Source: Bdellovibrionota bacterium
GTDB taxonomy: Bacteria; Bdellovibrionota; Bacteriovoracia; Bacteriovoracales; Bacteriovoracaceae
Assembly (NCBI GenBank): GCA_030836365.1
Contig: JAURQB010000057.1
Coordinates: 1-17,657 of the forward strand
Reading direction: 5' to 3'
DNA: 17,657 nt
In this document: positions 14,870 through 17,657 of the stretch, in pieces
How the letters are laid out: each line of letters starts with the position of its first letter
Position numbering within the stretch: the first letter of the stretch is position 1
Position numbers and translations under genes: made by a program
Notes under the pieces: model-generated
Seen by the model: the letters and a program-made list of their open reading frames with translations, nothing else
What the model was told of the DNA's origin: nothing
The model's database searches: none

Positions 14870-15859
14870 TTACAGGTTGAAATAACTTTTTGCCATAAAA
14901 GGAGCCGTTGTATAGCCATTTTTGTAGGCACCAGAAATGGAGACAATCTCCAAAGAGTTTTTGCGACAATGATAAAGATAGGGTTGCCGTTTGTGCCCTT
15001 TATTTCGCAATGAGGAAATAATCTGGCCATAAGAAAAAGCCGGAAGATTTTCGACGATGGAATTAAACAAATGATGATTTTCTTCCAAACCACCAGGTGA
15101 ATCAATTAAATTATAGTCTTCTACCGTTTTACCAGTAATTTGTACTCTTTTAAATTCTGCATCGTATATAAGATTCGCCATATTGACCGTCAAAACAAAG
15201 CTATCACTTCCAAAGTCTACGTCAGCACCCCATGCTCCCCCAAAAACTATTTTATGTCTTTCCTGTCGACAACTATCCAAGAAATTAATCGGTAATAGTT
15301 TTGAAAAAGGCCCAGCACCACAAAACAAGTTCTCCGTAACTAACGTGTGCTTATCAAGATCTGTTAATTCAATTTTTTTTTCGATCTCGATGTTAGTAAT
15401 AGTTTTTCCTAAAGTTTCAATATTTAAACGAGAACGATTCCGTAATTCCGGTAAAAAAATATTCGGATTAATAAGATAACAATAAGACGATACCCCAAAA
15501 ACCGGAGCGGTCATTGGCCCATATCGCAAAGGTGTACCCGAAGATAAGAAGCGTCTGACAAACTTACTCTCGTCAAAAAAATCTGGGACACATAGGTGCT
15601 GTTGCACAACTTTTTGAACACCGCTAAAATTTGAAAATTCGTTTTCGAAATATTCAAAAGAATCAAGTAGAAGGTCTCCAAGAGAGCTCACACCTCGCGA
15701 AATACCATTTTCACTAACTAAAACTTTGATATTTTTATCAACAGATGGAAAAAGATGTTGGGAGTCGAGATTAATAACCTCTCTTCCTGGAAATTTTTTA
15801 CCAAAGTGATACAAAAAACTACATGCAGTGATGCCACTTCCAAGAATAATCGGCTTCAA
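14870..15859 (-). CDS. putative FAD-dependent oxidoreductase (DAO-like)
   Basis: The 329-residue protein opens with KPIILGSGITACSFLYHF, an abbreviated Rossmann GxGxxA motif (residues 7-12) typical of FAD-binding amine oxidase/DAO-type flavoproteins. The C-terminal ISGAYKNGYTTAP (about 307-319) matches the FAD-contacting GxxxNG..xAP element of DAO enzymes such as ThiO or glycine oxidase. The middle is poorly conserved and the substrate cannot be named. It lacks a signal peptide and is likely cytoplasmic. The start is a TTG separated by one base from the TGA of the upstream permease gene (TGAATTG), with AGG at the end of that gene as a possible ribosome site. Translation is therefore probably coupled. 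It converges on the tRNA gene with a 22-bp gap. Confidence 0.7.
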   Translation of the reverse strand: MKPIILGSGITACSFLYHFGKKFPGREVINLDSQHLFPSVDKNIKVLVSENGISRGVSSLGDLLLDSFEYFENEFSNFSGVQKVVQQHLCVPDFFDESKFVRRFLSSGTPLRYGPMTAPVFGVSSYCYLINPNIFLPELRNRSRLNIETLGKTITNIEIEKKIELTDLDKHTLVTENLFCGAGPFSKLLPINFLDSCRQERHKIVFGGAWGADVDFGSDSFVLTVNMANLIYDAEFKRVQITGKTVEDYNLIDSPGGLEENHHLFNSIVENLPAFSYGQIISSLRNKGHKRQPYLYHCRKNSLEIVSISGAYKNGYTTAPFMAKSYFNL

Positions 15860-15860
15860 T

Positions 15861-17009
15861 TCACACCTGACCTATACTTCGAACATTTTTAAGATAATCA
15901 GATTCATTTTTGAATTCATTCAGTCCTAATTGAATAAATATAAAACTTAAAAAAGATGGAATCAGCAGAGAAATCACAAACATCATGTAATTAAAAGATA
16001 CAGGAATTTTTCTTTCAACAAAAATATCCGGCATTATATTTCCACCGAAACGATCCAAACAAATTAAAAGGATGGCACCGATCACTACGCCTACAGCAAT
16101 ACTAAAAAAACAAATTTTAAAGAGTGAATTCCGTGACAGTGCATATATACTTGATTTCGAAGCTCCTAGAACCCAAAGCGCTGTTAAATCTTTATTTACC
16201 TTTTTAATAAAAACAAGGACGGCCGAACTAATAGAAAGACATACGAGAAAGCACATGCCTAAAAATAAAAATATCATCATTATTTTTTCAAGCCTAAGGG
16301 CCCACACCAGAGACGAGTGTAATTGATCCCAAGTTTTAAGATGCCGGTGAGAAAAGTCAGGAATTGCGGTTTGAAAAATGCCCAGTAGTTCGGACTTATC
16401 TAGATTTGAATAAATTCGAATTCGATTCGCCTTAACTTCACGCATGAAATTATTAACACTACTAGCACTTAACCAAACATGGGAGGCATCAATTTCAGGA
16501 ACTCTTGTGCTAACAACATTCGCGACAGGAATAGAAAAGCTTCTTGGCAGGTCACTAAAAAATGAATCAGTATAGCTAGGAGAAAAAAACTCGATACTTT
16601 GCCCGGGAGAAGCTTCCAAGTTTGCTAATACTTCGTAGGGAAATAAGGGGCCTTGTCCGACATCAATGATACCATCACTCTCGAATACACCATGAATAAC
16701 TATGGGAGTAATTCTCGCTCCAAAACGGGCAAGCCCTTCATGTTCATTTTCTATTCTGAATTGAATATTTTTTTGTTTTAAAAAACCTGAAATTGAAGCA
16801 ACTTCCTCCGAACCTTTGAGAGAAACGTAAGCAACATAGTCTCCAACGATTTTTTGTGAGCGCTTTTTAAGATTTGATTGCAGGCCGCCCATCACTCCCT
16901 GCAAAATAACAAGGCTCATTGAACTTAAAATCAACCCCAGAAAAACTAAGTTAAGGAGCCCTTGCCTATTTTTTGCACGTAAAATGAAAAATAAGAAAAA
17001 GCCCCTCAT
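15861..17009 (-). CDS. LolC/LolE-like ABC transporter permease (FtsX/MacB_PCD type)
   Basis: The 382-residue protein has the LolC/E topology: a short basic N-terminus, TM1 (about 17-38), a large periplasmic domain (about 40-240) and three helices (about 243-268, 295-317, 340-362). Family members extract lipoproteins from the inner membrane and hand them to LolA. The first helix region and the QGVMGGLQSNLKKR segment match the LolC/E N-terminus in style, and DIFVERKIPVSFNY before the last helix also fits. At 382 residues it is somewhat shorter than the usual ~400-415. No ATPase (LolD) gene is in the window. It starts 6 bp after the stop of the dehydrogenase gene and ends 1 bp before the flavoprotein start, which suggests one operon. 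It could also be another FtsX-like exporter permease. Confidence 0.75.
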   Translation of the reverse strand: MRGFFLFFILRAKNRQGLLNLVFLGLILSSMSLVILQGVMGGLQSNLKKRSQKIVGDYVAYVSLKGSEEVASISGFLKQKNIQFRIENEHEGLARFGARITPIVIHGVFESDGIIDVGQGPLFPYEVLANLEASPGQSIEFFSPSYTDSFFSDLPRSFSIPVANVVSTRVPEIDASHVWLSASSVNNFMREVKANRIRIYSNLDKSELLGIFQTAIPDFSHRHLKTWDQLHSSLVWALRLEKIMMIFLFLGMCFLVCLSISSAVLVFIKKVNKDLTALWVLGASKSSIYALSRNSLFKICFFSIAVGVVIGAILLICLDRFGGNIMPDIFVERKIPVSFNYMMFVISLLIPSFLSFIFIQLGLNEFKNESDYLKNVRSIGQV

Positions 17010-17015
17010 ATATAG

Positions 17016-17657
17016 TTAACCCAGGTGATAAAAACGCTTTTTCTCTTTAACCAAATTTTCGAGAAATGGCGCAGGAGTGTAGCGATTTGCACTAACAGAC
17101 TCTTTAAAGCCTTCTAGCGCTTTATGGATACGATCTAGCCCTTCAGAGTCTGCGTATCTTAATAATCCTCCCCTAAAAGGAGGAAAACCAATTCCAAAAA
17201 TTAAGCCGAGATCTACATCAGATGCGGTCTCCACAATGCCTTCCTCGAGAATATATGCAGCTTCGTTAATCATTGGAAGAATAACTCTCATTTGAATTTC
17301 GGTTTTATCTAACTTCTTATCCTGTGATAACAAGTTATTCATCTCCTCATTAACGCCCTGAGATTTTCCATTTTCGTCATACCGATAAAATCCAACGCCT
17401 GTTTTTTTACCAAGGAAGTTTTTTTCTACCATGACAGAGGATTGATCATTGCTTTCAGCTCGATCTCCTAAACCTTCATGTAAAATTTTGGCAACTTTTT
17501 CACCGACATCTATTCCAATTTCATCCAATAGTCGACAAGGTCCCATTGGCATTCCAAAATCTAAGCAAGCCTTATCTAAATCCTCTATACTGACACCCTC
17601 TTCTAGTAAGTATCCTGCCTCATTTAAATATGGCATCAATATTCTGTTAACAAGAAA
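17016..17657 (-). CDS. 3-hydroxyacyl-CoA dehydrogenase, C-terminal part (FadB/FadJ-like; 5' end outside window)
   Basis: The frame is open to the right edge and begins there with FLVNRIL before MPYLNEAGYLLEEG. That is the standard start of the C-terminal helical domain of 3-hydroxyacyl-CoA dehydrogenase. Two copies of this domain are visible: the first has PMGPCRLLDEIGIDVG and GKKTGVGFYRYDENGK, and the second has PMINEAAYILEEGI, DVDLGLIFGIGFPPFRGGLLRYAD and the final KRFYHLG. A doubled C-terminal domain and this ending are typical of the multifunctional fatty-acid oxidation alpha subunit (FadB/FadJ), which has an enoyl-CoA hydratase domain at the N-terminus. That domain would lie outside the window. 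About 214 codons are present. The permease gene follows after 6 bp. Confidence 0.9.
   Translation of the reverse strand, partial: FLVNRILMPYLNEAGYLLEEGVSIEDLDKACLDFGMPMGPCRLLDEIGIDVGEKVAKILHEGLGDRAESNDQSSVMVEKNFLGKKTGVGFYRYDENGKSQGVNEEMNNLLSQDKKLDKTEIQMRVILPMINEAAYILEEGIVETASDVDLGLIFGIGFPPFRGGLLRYADSEGLDRIHKALEGFKESVSANRYTPAPFLENLVKEKKRFYHLG

Noticed and set aside
14774..15105. Frames running through the tRNA and the start of the flavoprotein gene on either strand
   Set aside because: They consist partly of tRNA sequence and partly of antisense to a conserved protein.
1..17657. CRISPR array, insertion sequence, prophage or integrase
   Set aside because: No regular spaced repeats, terminal inverted repeats or recombinase motifs were seen.

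Overview
The window looks like an AT-rich chromosomal segment of a Gram-negative bacterium. A LolC/E-type permease and a lipoprotein signal imply an outer membrane. Three secreted serine proteases lie close together, and one ends in a Cys/membrane-helix/basic tail of the kind known from delta-proteobacterial relatives. I infer a predatory Bdellovibrionota member (Bacteriovorax/Halobacteriovorax-like). That is an inference from gene content, not a sequence match.

Left part (1-4763): a very large secreted Cys-containing protein of unknown function on the minus strand runs off the left edge (at least 932 codons). A 249-bp divergent spacer separates it from a TPMT-family methyltransferase. That gene converges, through a small degenerate tandem repeat, on a calcineurin-like metallophosphoesterase.

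Middle (4766-10389): this is a secreted-protease island. A subtilase with no visible propeptide is divergent from a D-2-hydroxyacid dehydrogenase, which is followed by a small lipoprotein. The lipoprotein gene overlaps tail-to-tail with a second subtilase, and its intrinsic terminator lies inside that subtilase's coding sequence, exactly over the codons of a putative C-terminal sorting motif. A trypsin/V8-like protease follows, closed by a symmetric terminator.

Right part (10550-17657): this is core housekeeping. tilS, ftsH and folP lie in that order on the minus strand, the arrangement known from many bacteria. Upstream of tilS, and divergent from it, is a tRNA gene with a CAU anticodon, so it is either elongator Met or the Ile2 tRNA that TilS itself modifies. 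Its promoter shares a palindromic -35 region with the apparent tilS promoter. Next come a DAO-like flavoprotein, a LolC/E-like permease and the C-terminal part of a fatty-oxidation 3-hydroxyacyl-CoA dehydrogenase, packed as a probable minus-strand operon.

No CRISPR array, insertion sequence, integrase or phage gene was seen. No gene-free stretch exceeds 300 bp; the longest is 2798-3046.
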